DNA of 64,000 bases from Bos javanicus (GCF_032452875.1 NC_083868.1:38792537-38856536), one strand, 5' to 3'. Positions 10,171 to 21,748 are shown, counted from the first letter of the stretch. The notes: generated by a model not told the origin, from the letters alone. Numbers and translations are program-made.

Positions 10171-11331
10171 CTTATTTGAAATAATATTCATCATTTAAAA
10201 ATATTTCATAAATATATAAAATTACTAAGGTAGCACATGCTATTTGAAAATTAAAACCATAAAATACATAAAGTAAGAAATGAGAATTAATCCCACTTCT
10301 CCTACTGTATTTAATTCAGAAGCAGTAGTAAAACACTAAAAATTAACCATTAATAAAAATAACCAGGCCCTTACTAATCTAAATTTCTGTCATGAGAGCA
10401 AGCAGCAGAAACAGAGCACAGTATAGCGAGTTACCTCCCTAAATGATTTGGTGGATAAAGCCAAGATATTCTGAGAACTGGGACTGTCCTTGTTAACTTT
10501 TTCCTCCGTGATATTTACCATTGTAGCCTCATTTGAGGCTTTAAATGAATTCAGAATAAAAAAACCTATTGCACTGGCAAAGAAGAGCCTTTCCTAATAT
10601 GCAGAACACACATGCCCACCCACTGCGTGAAACTGCACTAACGAGATTCTGTTGGAACCTCACTGTGCCACAGTAAGCTGCGATGTATGCCAGTCTACCT
10701 AGACCAGACTGAACCGAGGAGTGCTATATAGAAAGGGTCTGCAGCAGATTTGGCTGAAGCAGTCAGGAAATCACACCTCGTTTCAACATCCATAATTACA
10801 GTTAAGGTTGCTTTCTGTTAATTGACCCAGAACCATCTGAAAGATGTCTGTTTTATAATCCTCCTGAAGAGCAAATTCTTCAAGGCACACAAGTAGGGAG
10901 CAATGTTTATTTTTGCTATTAGATTACATTAAGTGTAAATGGGTCTCAAGTGATTTTAATTACACAGGAATAGAAAATTACCTTTTTTTTTTTTTTTTTT
11001 AGCAGTTTTGAGAAGTAAGACAACAGAAATTTCATCACTAGTTTCTTTGATCAGGATGCTATCACTGTCAGTAAATGGTATTTTACCACATCATCCCATT
11101 AATTATGTGTCACTCTCTTTGAGCCACTTTCATTTGAGGAACATAAGAAATCTGTAGTCTTCATAGAAAGCTGCCTAACAGGAGAATGTGATCTCAGGAT
11201 CCCTCCATGTCTTAACATGGGAGATGGCAAGGGGACTGTTAAAGTCACCCGGGGTAGGATTTGCTTTTCCACCTTGCACACACTCCTCCACAGCACTTTG
11301 TTAAAAAAAAAAAAAAAATCAGGCTAACTTG
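10171..11331. other. Unique DNA with poly(T) and poly(A) tracts
   Basis: It includes an 18-T run at 10983-11000 and an A-run at 11302-11318, which is poly(T) just downstream of the antisense tRNA relic. I see no gene. The 10600-10860 part is less AT-rich but has no supported frame. Confidence 0.5.
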
Positions 11332-11414
11332 TACTAGAAATAGTATTCAAACCCATAAGGATATAAATCCATGGGATCTTAAGTCCAACACTTTAACCAC
11401 TCAGCCATTCTGGT
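11332..11414 (-). pseudogene. tRNA-Leu (UAA) pseudogene, minus strand
   Basis: Read from 11414 to 11332, the minus strand gives an 83-nt tRNA-Leu-like sequence. It starts accagaatggctgagtgg (acceptor plus A box), continues with ttggacttaagatccc (anticodon arm, anticodon TAA from 11381-11379) and a long variable arm, and ends ttctagta. The acceptor stem has one mismatch and the anticodon stem one mismatch. The T arm (atgggtttgaatactat) has lost its B-box core and is poorly paired. Several changes look like CpG decay. A T-run follows about 13 bp beyond on the minus strand. There is no SINE body attached, so this looks like a decayed tRNA gene or retro-copy, probably inactive. Confidence 0.72.
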
Positions 11415-11424
11415 ATCCACTGCT

Positions 11425-11540
11425 CCTCCACCTCTCTGAACCTCAGCTTTCACATCTGTGAAATGTGGAGACTGTTACTATAATATTTATGAAGTTCCCA
11501 CTGTATACCAGGCACTACACTAAGCATAAGAAAAGAAATC
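11425..11540. repeat. MIR/L2-like fragment, low certainty
   Basis: 'ctctctgaacctcagctttcacatctgtgaaatg' recalls the MIR core in sense. 'ccactgtataccaggcactacactaagc' recalls an antisense MIR or L2 end. The two pieces may be separate insertions. Confidence 0.4.
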
Positions 11541-11833
11541 GAATCCAACAACCATAGTCTTGCAGAATGCATGGGGACAGTAAACATAACCCCTTAGTCT
11601 ATCACTCAAGACGGGAATGGGAAGAACACAAGTTCTTAAAGCATCAGTGCTTTTTTATCCTCTTTCCATAGAAGCTGTTAAATAACTGACAACATAAGAC
11701 AGCATGCTATTGGTGCTTCATTGCTTAGAACTTAAGAACGTCTCATAAATTTTGTGATACACTCTGTTTTGAGATTGTAACTGAAATCTAAAAAATATAT
11801 GTTGTTGGGAAAATTAGCTGCCCATAATCTCAA

Positions 11834-12150
11834 GGAGATCCAACCAGTCCATTCTGAAGGAGATCAGCCCTGGGTGTTCTTTGGAAGGAATGATGCTAAA
11901 GCTGAAACTCCAGTACTTTGGCCACCTCATGTGAAGAGTTGACTCATTGGAAAAGACTCTGATGCTGGGAGGGATTGGGGGCAGGAGGAGAAGGGGATGA
12001 CAGAGGCTGAGATGGCTGGATGGCATCACTGACTCGATGGACGTGAGTCTGAGTGAACTCCAGGAGTTGGTGATGGACAGGGAGGCCTGGCGTGCTGCGA
12101 TGCATGAGATCGCAAACAGTTGGACACGACTGAGCGACTTAACTGAACTA
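11834..12150 (+). mobile_element. BovB 3'-end copy, sense, with 8-bp TSD
   Basis: About 317 bp of BovB 3' end, from gagatccaaccagtccattc to cgactgagcgacttaactg. It is flanked by aatctcaa on both sides (11826-11833 and 12151-12158), a clean target-site duplication. The coding content is only the C-terminal segment (LKLKLQYFGHL), interrupted by a stop at Arg-Arg (cctcatgtgaag). Confidence 0.92.
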
Positions 12151-12829
12151 AATCTCAAAAGTAGTTGGTAACTTGATCTCTGCCATATTATCCATTTTGT
12201 TATTGCAAAAATGTATCTGTTATATAGGTTAATGTGAAAGAACATCAAACATAGGACTTAAAAATAAATTCACTTACTTATGTAGAAGACCTCCCTAATA
12301 TATAACGCTTTTCATGATTAAAGTGTATAATATCTGGTTGAGCTAATATCTGTGAAGGGTGTAAGGTCTGTTCTTAGGTCATTTTCTTTTGGTATATAAA
12401 CATCCAGTTGCTACAGCACTGTATGTTGAAAAGACTGTGCTTGTTCTATTGTATTTCCTCTGCTCCTTTACAAAGTTCAGTTCATGGTATTTATTTTGAT
12501 TTATTTCTGGGCTCTCTGTTCTCTTCTGCTGATCTGTTTGTTTATGCTTTAAAGTATACTGCATGGTGTTGATTACTGTAGCTTTATAGTAAGTCTTGGT
12601 GGCCAGTAGTAAAAATCCTCCAACTTTGTTTCTCTTTTTCAATAATGAGTTGGCTATTCTGAGCCTTTTGCCACTCCATATAAACTTTATGTTTTGTTGA
12701 CATGTGTAAAATAACTTACTGGCATTCTGATTCTGTTAAATCTATAGATCAAGCTGGGAAGAAATAACTTCTTGATAATATTGAGTCTTCCTGTCAATCA
12801 ACATGGATTCTCTCTCCATTTGGGGGCTT

Positions 12830-13048
12830 CTCAGGTGACTCTGGTGGTAAAGAATCTGCCTGCCAGTGCGGGAGACAGAAGAGACATGGGTTCGATCCCT
12901 GGGTCGGGAAGATCTCCTGGAGGAGGGTATGGCAACCCACTCCAGGATTCTTGCCTGGAGAATCCCATGGACAGAGGAGCCTGCTGGACTATGGTTCATA
13001 GGCTTGCAAAGAGTCAGATAGGACTGAAGTGACTTAGCACACATGCAC
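12830..13048 (+). mobile_element. Bov-tA SINE inside L1, sense
   Basis: A full Bov-tA: tRNA-like head (ggtaaagaatctgcctgcc, with B box gggttcgatccctgg) followed by the Bov-A body (gcaacccactccagg, cttgcctggagaatccc, acagaggagcctg) and an aagtgacttagcacac tail. It interrupts the antisense L1, so it is younger. A TCTCTCT-like duplication may flank it, but this is not clear. Confidence 0.9.
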
Positions 13049-13081
13049 ACATCTCTCTATGTAATTCTTCACTGATAGCTT

Positions 13082-13339
13082 TCATTTTGTAGTTTTCCTT
13101 GTAAATATTTTGTACACATTTTTTAAAGATTCATGTGTAAGTTTTTCTATTTTGGGGGAGAGGATGCTAATAAATGGTAATGTGTTTTTAATTTCAAATT
13201 CTACTTGTTCATTGCTGGTATATAGGAAAGTGATTGACTTTTGTATATTAACCTTGTATCCTGAAACCTTGCTATAATAGTTTGTTAGTTCCAGAAGATT
13301 TTTGTTCATTTCTCTTAGATTTTCTACATAGACCATCAT
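13082..13339 (-). pseudogene. L1 ORF2 reverse transcriptase fragment
   Basis: An 85-codon minus-strand frame with the L1 RT segment just after the FADD box: MMVYVENLREMNKNLLELTN, YYSKVSGYKVNIQKS, then the AFLYT-like FLYTSN and a KNTLPF-like stretch. These match the conserved order of mammalian L1 ORF2. It is isolated by stops on both sides. Confidence 0.8.
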
Positions 13340-14523
13340 GTCATCTGTGAATAAGGACAGTTTTATTTCTTCACTCTCAATATGTGTATCTTTTACTTCC
13401 TTTTATTGTCATCACGTTATCTATGGTTTCCAGAATGATGGTAAAAGCAGTGTTGACAAAGGACATCCTCACCTTGTTTCTGATCTTATCTGAAAAACTG
13501 AGTTTCTCAGTGTTAAGTTTGATTGTTAGTTGTAGGTTTTTGAGTAGATGTTTTTGTCAAGAAAGTTCCCCTCTCTTTCATGAATGGATGTTTAGTTTTG
13601 TTAAATGCTTTTTTCTTGCATCTATTGACATAATTGTGTGACTTTTTTCTTCTTTAGTCTGATGATGTGATATACATTAGACTTTCAAATGTTGAATCAG
13701 TCTTGCATTACTCAGATAAATCCTTCTTGGTTATAATGCATAATTCTTTTTAATACATTGTTACATTTGATTTGTTAATATTTTATTGAGGACTTTTATA
13801 CCTAAGTTCATGAGAGATATTGGTCTATAATTTTTTTTCCTGTAAAATCTTTGTCTAGTTTTAGTATTAGGATAATGCTGACCTCATTATCTTCTGACAG
13901 AGATTGTAGATAAATTATACCAATTCCTTCCTTAAGTATTTTATAGAATTCACCAGTGAACCAATCTAGTCAGATGTGTTCTCATTTAAGGGTTATTATG
14001 TATGGATTCAATTTCTTTAATTGATACAGGTCTGTTCTGATTGTCTACTTCTTCTATTTCTGAGTTTTGGCAGATTATATCTCTTGACATATTGGTTGAT
14101 TTTTAATGATGTATTTAATTTAAATATAAATTAGAGAATAATTGACATAATTATGAGTGTTTATATCCATCAATATGGTGTATTTTTCCATTTATTTAGG
14201 TCATGTAAAAAGCCTGTAGTCATAGATTGTATTATTTTTATGGTGACCTTTTCTATTTTGTTACATTTAGTCCTAGAGACTTAAGATTTTCATGAGATTT
14301 TTAACATTTAAAAAAAATGTGTTTTGTTATTATTGAATTATGAAATGCTATTGATTCTATATATTATGCTGATATCCAGAAAATTGAGTTTTCTTAAATT
14401 TCTAAGAGTTTACCTGTTTATGCTGTTTCTTTTTGTATGTTGATTGTTATGTGGTGTCCAAGGAGAAAGGTCTCTCCTTTTAGCTATTATTTTATTTATT
14501 TATTTTTCTTACTTTGTTACATC

Positions 14524-15829
14524 AGTTCATTTCAGTTCAGTTCAGTCTCTCAGTCATGTATGACTCTTTGTGACCCCATTAATCACAGCATGCCAGGCCT
14601 CCCTGTCCATCACCAGCTCCCGGAGTTCACTCAGACTCACGTCCATCGAGTCAGCGATGCCATCCAGCCATCTCAGCCTCTGTCATTCCCTTCTCCTCCT
14701 GCCCCCAATCCCTCCCAGCATCAGAGTCTTTTCCAATGAGTCAACTCTTCGCATGAGGTGGCCAAAGTACTGGAGTTTCAGCTTTAGCATCATTCCTTCC
14801 AAAGAAATCCCAGGGCTGATCTCCTTCAGAATGGACTGGTTGGATCTCCTTGCAGTCCAAGGGACTCTCAAGAGTCTTCTCCAACACCACAGTTTAAAAG
14901 CATTAATTCTTCAGTGCTCAGCCTTCTTCTCAGTCCAAATCTCACATCCATACATGACCACAGGAAAAGCCATAGCCTTGACTAGACGGACCTTTGTTGG
15001 CAAAGTAATGTCTCTGCTTTTGAATATGCTATCTAGGTTCGTCATAACTTTCCTTCCAAGGAGAAAGCGTCTTTTAATTTCATGGCTGCAGTCACATCTG
15101 CAGTGATTTTGGAGCCCAGAAAAATAAAGTCTGACACTGTTTCCACTGTTTCCCCATCTATTTCCCATGAAGTGGTGGGACTGGATGCCATGATCTTCAT
15201 TTTCTGAATGTTGAGCTTTAAGCCAACTTCTTCACTCTCCACTTTGACTTTCATCAAGAGGCTTTTGAGTTCCTCTTCACTTTCTGCCATAAGGGTGGTG
15301 TCATCTGCATATCTGAGGTTATTGATATTTCTCCCGGCAATCTTGATTCCAGCTTGTGCTTCTTCCAGCCCAGTGTTTCTCATGATGTACTCTGCATATA
15401 AGTTAAATAAGCAGGGTGACAATATATAGCCTTGATGTACTCTTTTTCCTATTTGGAGCCAGTTTGTTGGTCCATGTCCAGTTCTAACTGTTGCTTCCTG
15501 ACCTGCATACAGATTTCTCAAGAGGCAGGTCAGGTGGTCTGGTATTCCCATCTCTTTCAGAATTTTCCACAGTTTATTGTGATCCACACAAAGGCTTTGG
15601 CATAGTCAATAAAGCAGAAATAGATGTTTTTCTGGAACTCTCTTGCTTTTTCCATGATCCAGAAGATGTTGGCAATTTGATCTCTGGTTCCTCTGCCTTT
15701 TCTGAAACCAGCTTGAACATCAGGAAGTTCACGGTTCATGTGTTGCTGAAGCCTGGCTTGGAGAATTTTGAGCATTACTTTACTAGTGTGTGAGATGAGT
15801 GCAATTGTGTGGTAGTTTGAGCATTCTTT
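14524..15829 (-). mobile_element. BovB copy, antisense, about 1.3 kb
   Basis: Plus-strand order: CTGAA-type tail complement (ttcagttcagttcagtctctcag), the 3' region, the RT body, then a 5' truncation at gagcattctttg. The possible target duplication is weak (only a shared TACAT), so no TSD is claimed. Two minus-strand frames carry RT and C-terminal pieces, separated by a frameshift. Confidence 0.9.
15042..15587 (-). pseudogene. BovB RT fragment with YADD, frameshifted
   Basis: The 181-codon frame runs from MDHNKLWKILKEMG through LRNLYAGQEATVRTGHG and an SPCLFNLYAEY block to an intact YADD box, then LNIQKMK and the ETVSDFIFLGSKITAD segment. A one-base deletion in the ATGGTGAC stretch (near 15093-15098) throws it out of frame. 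The same deletion is present in the copy at 25377-26003. Confidence 0.85.
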
Positions 15830-15839
15830 GCATACATTA

Positions 15840-16058
15840 AGATTTTTCAGCAATGAACAAGTTGCACTGTACCTGGCTTTAACATGTTTAAAGTTTTATA
15901 ATTTATATGTTTGTTACAGGGTTTTGTTGTTGTTGTTAGATGAATATCTGCCTTTTTTAATATCTAAGAATTTTTTAAAATTGTGAATAACTTTTAAAAA
16001 ATATTAGTTCAATTCAATGTATTTAATGTTTTGGTGTAGTTTTCTGATTTAATTATTT
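15840..16058. other. AT-rich spacer between two BovB copies
   Basis: Unique sequence with a short GTT run (about 15923-15938). No feature was recognised. Confidence 0.5.
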
Positions 16059-16272
16059 CTCATTGGAAAAGACTCTGTGCTGGGAGGGATTGGGGGCAGG
16101 AGGATAAGGGGACGACAGAAGATGAAATGGCTGAATGGCATCACTGACTCGATGGACGTGAGTCTGAGTGAACTCTGGGAGTTGGCGATGGACAGGGAGG
16201 CCTGGCGTGCTGCGATTCATGGGGTTGCAAAGAGTCAGACACGACTGAGCGACTGAACTGAACTGAACTGAA
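16059..16272 (+). mobile_element. BovB 3'-end fragment, sense
   Basis: About 214 bp from cattggaaaagactctg to the ctgaactgaactgaa tail. With the antisense copy ending at 15829 it forms an inverted repeat through their 3' segments. No clear TSD. Confidence 0.9.
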
Positions 16273-16884
16273 TAAGGAGAAAACAAATATTCCATCTGAT
16301 GAATGTTTTAAAAACCCATTAAAAGAGTGTAACTGTTAGAGAGAACAATGATTATAGCAGAGAATAGACGTAATGAAGAACCCACATGTTTAAGAAAGTT
16401 CAGGTAGATTGGAGTTTTCTAAAATGTAGGAGGAGGGATAACTGAAGCCTCCAAGTGATTCCAGCTCCTGTAACTGTTTGATCTGAGCCACATGAAAGAC
16501 TGAGTGTGAGAACTATCTAGTCCAGTTCAATCACCTCCAGAGACATGAAACCTAATAATAATAGTATTAGCATATCCATGCTTATTTTTTTGAGGTCATT
16601 ACTTGTATTATGGTTACATGAGATTAACATTAGATGTTCAGTGAATGGTATATAAAAGCTCTTTTTAGCTATTTTTGCAATGTTTTGTAAGTAAAAGTTA
16701 ATTCTAAATTAAATCTCCAGAACCTTGAGACATAATAAAAAATATTGTTGCTTTATGCCACTAAGATTGGAACAGTTCATTTCACAGTTAAATGTGTAAC
16801 ACTAAACTATTGTCAACTGAAGCTCATGGAGATAGGGATGAAGGTGGATTTATTATAAATTGGGTTTTAATTTCAGATATATCT
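16273..16884. other. Unique DNA
   Basis: No gene or recognisable repeat. Confidence 0.5.
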
Positions 16885-17613
16885 TGTTGCTATTCAGTCA
16901 CTAAGTCATGTCTGACTCTTTGTAACCCCATGGATTGCTGCACACCAGGCTCCCCTATCCTTCATTACCTTCCGGAGTTGTCTCAAATTCATGTTCATTG
17001 AGTTGGTGATGCTATATAACCTTCTCATCCTCTGCAGCTCCCTTCTTTTGCCTTCAACCCTTCCTAGCAGCAGAGTCTTTTCCAATGAATCAACACTTTG
17101 TATCAGGTGGCCCAAGTATTAGAGTTTTAGCTTCAGCATCAGTCCTTCAAATGAATACTCAGGGTTGATTTCCTTTAGGATTGACTGGTTTAATCTCCTT
17201 GCAATCCAGGGGACTCTCAAGAGTCTTCCCCAGCACCACAGTTTGAAACCATCAGTTCTCCAGTGCTCAGCCTTCTTTATGGTCCAACACTCCACACCTG
17301 TACATGACTACTGGAAAAACCATAGCTTTGACTATATGGACCTTTGTAAGAAAAGTGATGCGATGCTGGATGCTTGGGGCTGGGGCACTGGGACGACCCA
17401 GAGGGATGGTATCAGGAGGGAGGAGGGAGGAGGATTCAGGATGGGGAACACATGAGAAATAAAGGAATAAAAAAAAAAAAGAAAACCCCCCCCCCCAAAA
17501 AAAAGAAAAGTGATGTCTCTGCTTTTTAATATGCTGTCTAAGTTTGTCATAGCTATCCTTCCAAGGAACAAGCATCTTTAATTTAATGGTTGCAGTCGCT
17601 GTCAGCAGTGATT
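16885..17613 (-). mobile_element. Older BovB copy, antisense, split by an L1 end
   Basis: The plus strand shows the diverged antisense BovB 3' half: 'cagtcactaagtcatgtctg', 'gtcttttccaatgaatcaac', 'ggactctcaagagtcttcc', 'atggtccaacactccacacc'. It is interrupted between 17360 and 17516 by a 142-bp insertion and resumes with 'tctctgctttttaatatgctg'. It is more diverged than the other copies, consistent with an older insertion. Confidence 0.85.
17361..17502 (+). mobile_element. L1 3'-end insertion nested in BovB, 13-bp TSD
   Basis: The insert begins cgatgctggatgcttgggg and contains gggatggtatcaggagggag and a G-rich stretch typical of the ruminant L1 3' UTR. It ends in an unusual tail: an A-run, then GAAAA, about eleven Cs and an A-run. 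aagaaaagtgatg flanks it at 17348-17360 and 17503-17515, which proves insertion into the BovB copy. Confidence 0.88.
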
Positions 17614-17624
17614 TCATCTTGCAT

Positions 17625-18560
17625 TATTGAAAGGCACCAAAATAGAGCAGACAACTCTTACACACCATTTATCCAACTTTCCCTAATGTTAAAACCTTGT
17701 ATAATCACAGTAAAAATAATGACATCAAGATATGAACATTTATACAGTAATAGTATTAATCTAGAAACTTGGAATTTTGCCAACTGTATCATTCATGCTG
17801 ATTTTCTAGTCCAAGATTCAAGGCAGAATCCCTCTTTACTTTCAGTTGTTATATTTTGCTAGCCTTCACAGTTCTATTATAATGCCTCTTTGTTTGTCTT
17901 TTATGACCTTGACATTTTGGAGAGCATGGACCAGCTATTTTGTAGAATGTCACTCAATTTGGATTTAGCTGATATTTCCTCATGATTAAATTCAATTTAT
18001 GCATTTTTTAGCAAGAATATCACTGAAATAATGTTGTAACCTTCTCGGTGTATCGTATCAGGAGATACAGCACAAGGACAAGTCTTGAGTCATGATGTCT
18101 TATTATGCAGTTTTTATTTTTATCACTTGGTTTAATTTTTATCAGTCTAAGGTGGTGTCTGCCAGGTTTCTCCATTATAAGGTTATATTTTCATGTGTAA
18201 TTAATACGTGTCTTGTGAGGAGACATTTTGTAACTATGGAAATATCCTGTTTCTTATCATATTTTTGTCTACTAGTTTTAGCATCCATCTGTGACTCTTG
18301 CCTGATATATTTATTACTGTGGTATTTGCCGAATGGTGATTTTTCTATTTTCATAATTCCTTCCACATTTATTAATTAGAATTTTACTGTAACAAAAGCT
18401 GTTCCTTCTCATTTATTCACTTATTTATTTATATCACTATGGATTATAATCCAATATATCACTTATTTTATTGTTCAAGTTGACTGAGATTTGGCCATTG
18501 AAATTCTCCAAGTTATTTTTCAATTTGCTCTCCTTATCTTCCAGCATTTTCTTTCTTTCT
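17625..18560. repeat. Old L1M 3' UTR-type region
   Basis: A series of strings fits the old mammalian L1M 3' region: 'cttttatgaccttgacatttt', 'tgtagaatgtcactcaatttgg', 'aggtggtgtctgccaggtttc', 'ttagcatccatctgtgactc', 'ttactgtggtatttgccgaat'. It is heavily diverged. The orientation relative to L1 was not established. The frames inside it (17590-17862, 18092-18379) are chance. Confidence 0.6.
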
Positions 18561-18660
18561 GCCACTACAGTGTTATCCACGATTATCTAGTAGCTTCCCT
18601 GCCTCAGCCCTGGAGTCCATCATCCCTCCAAGAACCCTGATTTCTTTTGATGGGGGACAG

Positions 18661-20375
18661 TATTAATAAACTAAGGTCTGGGAGTTAGGTGTTCTCATTA
18701 CTAGTAAAAGAGTATTGCTACTAGGGTCTCTCAGTGACAAGAGCTGCAAAATATACATGTTTAAGATGTTTCATATAGATATATCTGTATTTGTTTCCAT
18801 ATCTACATATTCATATTTATGTTACAGACATGTCTGATTCCAATTCACCACCGCTGCAAATTTCATTCTAGCCTTCTTTCTTTGTAAGCTCACTTTTCTA
18901 ACAATGAAAAAAATTCATTCTCATTTCCAGAGTATCCTTACATATGAAAATTGATTTTTGTTGGCATGGTCCTCTTTTGGCTCCCTTTTCCCTACTTCTA
19001 ATTCAACTACTTTCCATGCAATTCTGATCTCACAAAGGTAATTTTGGCAATAGAGACAAATGGAGACTATCAGTTCTGTAGAGTCATACAGTTAAACAGT
19101 GCACAGGGGATCAGGTTGACAAGCAAACACAGCCATTTAATTAATGTTTTTAAATAGCACTATTTTACCAGGCTAATTTCATATTGGTTTAAGAAAATCA
19201 ATCATTTGCTGGATTTTGTTGAGTGCAATGCTAACATCCTTCATCAGGATTTACAATAAAAATAGCAAATTGAGACTGAATACATTCAGTAATATATGTC
19301 AGACATGTCTCAGAAACTGAAAACAAACAAAATTAATATTATGCATTATTTTAATTTTGTAAGGGATGTTGGAACATGCTTTCTGTGAATAATGCCATAC
19401 AAAACTAGTTTGTACTGTTCTGGTTATATAGTGACATGAATAAATGAATATCAATTAGACACTTGTTTTTCTTTTATTTTAAGTTTAAAAAGTTAGCCAT
19501 AAAATTTGAATAATGTATGTGCCTATTTTAACTAATAGTCTTATTTTTTTTTCTGCTACTTAGTTTAGAAATGATAATTTTAACTTTAGAGCATATTTTG
19601 ATTTGCAAATTTGTTGCCCAATCCTTTTTCTTTATAAATAGATATCTAACTATCCATAACTTTAGAAGTAAAGTAATTCTATTATGTTCATGAAAGTCCT
19701 CATTATTGACTTAGATATCTTGAATGATCTTTATTAAATATAAAAAAAAAACAGTTGTCTTGGCATGTGTGGGTTTTAGACTCAATATTCCTATGAAGAT
19801 CATCTTAGGAACTGTCTTCAAATATATAAAGGGTGAATGTTGGACAAATCATATCAGCTTTTTACAGACTGTTAAAGTATGCACAAGAGAGCCAGAGACT
19901 TAAATTAGGGTAAGGAATTTAAATTCCATTCTGAGGAGCAATTTTCTTATAGTGAGAACTGTTAAACCTCAGATCTGCTCTTGAAGTTGAGGATTTAGAA
20001 CTTATTCTCTAAAGATCTTTATAAACTAATAAATTTGTAATTCCAGGATAGTTTAGGTGTGATCTCACCTTAGTATAGAGACACAGACTTAACAAGTCTC
20101 CCAAAGGCCCCGTCCTAGCCTTAAGATTCTGAGACTACCATCTGCATTTAGAATTTACATTAGGTTGGGACCAAGGGGCCTGTTTGATTCTACCTGTCTA
20201 TGGAGAAGTGACGCCTACAGAAATGATGTGAGAGAACTTCCATGTACACACCCACATATCAGTAAATTTGGGACTAGAGTCCCCTCTGGTATGCCTGAAT
20301 AACAGTAACAATAAGATCTTTTGTGTAGTACGCTACATCATTCTTAGGATTAGTTTTTGAGGGGTGTGTATTTCA
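18661..20375. other. Repeat-poor AT-rich tract
   Basis: About 1.7 kb with no repeat I can name, no coding frame and no RNA gene. Parts (about 19130-19420) are balanced enough in composition to be conserved non-coding DNA, but this cannot be judged without an alignment. Confidence 0.45.
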
Positions 20376-20376
20376 T

Positions 20377-20577
20377 TAGGACTTTCCTGTAGCTCAGATG
20401 GTAAAGAATCTGCCTGCAATGCAGGAGACTTGGATTCAATCCCTGGGTTGGGAAGACCCCCTGGAGAAGGAAATGGCAACCCATTCCAGTATTCTTGGCT
20501 GGAGAATCCCATGGACAGAGGACCCTGGTGGGCTAGAGTCTGTGGGGTTGCAAAGAGTTGAACATGACTGAGTGACT
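20377..20577 (+). mobile_element. Bov-tA SINE, sense
   Basis: Head ctgtagctcagatggtaaag with tRNA-like A box, B box gattcaatccctgg, then the Bov-A body (ggcaacccattccag, ggctggagaatccc) and gagttgaacatgactgag. Confidence 0.9.
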
Positions 20578-20817
20578 AACACTACGTCATTAACCATTAT
20601 AACAACTGTGTGAAGCACAAAATAGGTCTTTACTATGCCTCCAGGGAAACAGGAGCAGAGATTTTAGAATTCTTGTCTGAGATCAAGAAGCAGAGTTGGG
20701 ATTCTAATGTTTATTTTTGATAGGAGGCATTGCTCTTTCCAGTTTCCTGATGCCTTTTGTTTGATAGTGTTTGGAATGAAATGTAAATACCAGACATGAA
20801 TGAAAATTTCACACTGT

Positions 20818-20897
20818 TGTTTGTTCTGTCGCTCAGTCATGTCCTGAAGCACACCAGGCTTCCCTGTCCTTCTCCATCTCCTGGAGCTTGGTCAAGA
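20818..20897 (-). mobile_element. BovB/Bov-A 3'-end scrap, antisense
   Basis: 'tgtcgctcagtcatgtc', then a deletion, then 'ctgaagcacaccaggcttcc', 'ccatctcctggagcttgg'. It matches the antisense BovB 3' end with about 25 bp missing. It is short and diverged. Confidence 0.65.
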
Positions 20898-21059
20898 AGA
20901 TTTCACATGTTTGGACTCAAAGATGCAGTTGTGGGGAGTGTGGGAGAGGTATGACTTTCTAGTGGCTGAATTTAGACCAGCGCATCTCAAAGTTTCCTCT
21001 GAAGAACACTGTTCTATGAGATGATGATAGATATTTACACTGTATTAGTTAGGGTTTGC

Positions 21060-21507
21060 TTTAGCCTTGAGAAATAGAAAAAAAAAAAAACACCCTAAAG
21101 TACCAGTGCTATATACGAGATTGAAGATTATTCTTCTCTCACTCTGGAGTCTGGAGGCAGGCACTGTGTGGGCAGTGTGGTGGTTCCGCAATGATGCAGA
21201 GGCCAGGTTCCTGCTGTCTTGCAGGTTTCTTTACTGAGTCTCAAGCTGCTTCGACTGCTCAGGCTGTAGTCATCAGTCGGTGTTGCTGAAGGGAGAAGAG
21301 ATGGTATAGAGAAAGGAGTGCTCCTTACTTTTGAGACTATTTCTAGGTCATCACACATAACATTTCCACATACATCTCATTGATCAGAACCTTGTTACAG
21401 TAAGGGGCACTAGGAAATAAAGCCTATTGGCTAAGCAGCAGTGTGGCCATGTAAAACTGGAATTCCTACCAAGGAAGAAGGGATGAATGGATACTGGAAT
21501 CGACCTA
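21060..21507. repeat. Ancient mammalian interspersed repeat, name not recalled
   Basis: 'gattattcttctctcactctgg', 'agtctggaggcaggcactgt', 'gtggtggttccgcaatgatg', 'ggccaggttcctgctgtctt' and 'gaaggagaagggatg'-like pieces recur in this order in mammalian genomes. No frame is supported. It is interrupted on the right by a Bov-tA. Confidence 0.4.
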
Positions 21508-21514
21508 TCAATGA

Positions 21515-21741
21515 TTGCTGTGCGTGTGTGCATGCTAAGTCACTTCAGTCCTATTTGACTCTTCACAACCCTATGAAACATAGCCCGCCAGGCTCCTCTG
21601 TCCATGGGATTCTCCAGGCAGGAATACTGGAGTGGGTTGCCATACCCTCCTCCAGGGGACCCAAAGATTGAGCCCATGTCTCTTTACATCTCCGGCATTG
21701 GTAGGCGGGTTCTTTACCACTGGCGCCATTTGGGAAGCCCC
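21515..21741 (-). mobile_element. Bov-tA SINE, antisense, 7-bp TSD
   Basis: Bov-A body on the left (tgctaagtcacttcagtcc, gtccatgggattctccagg) and antisense tRNA head on the right (gggttctttaccactggcgcc). tcaatga flanks it at 21508-21514 and 21742-21748. Confidence 0.9.
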
Positions 21742-21748
21742 TCAATGA

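Larger units (their letters stand above)
12310..14450 (-). mobile_element. Old L1 ORF2 segment, antisense
   Basis: The plus strand reads as the reverse complement of L1 ORF2: 'gtgaagggtgtaaggtctg', 'ttactgtagctttatagtaag', 'ccttgtatcctgaaaccttgc', 'tcatctgtgaataaggaca', 'gatattggtctataatttt'. It is split by a sense Bov-tA at about 12830-13048. It carries many stops and frameshifts. Both outer edges are approximate. It contributes RT-domain remnants only. Confidence 0.82.

Noticed and set aside
14570..15106. 178-codon plus-strand frame
   Set aside because: Antisense shadow of the BovB C-terminal and RT region; similar long antisense frames appear in other BovB copies (42309-42863, 48770-49162).
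14512..15838. Target duplication for the 1.3-kb BovB
   Set aside because: Only TACAT is shared at the two edges, which is expected by chance in AT-rich DNA.
20327..20592. Target duplication around the Bov-tA (ctacatcatt and ctacgtcatt)
   Set aside because: The left copy lies about 35 bp away from the SINE start, so it is not a flanking duplication.
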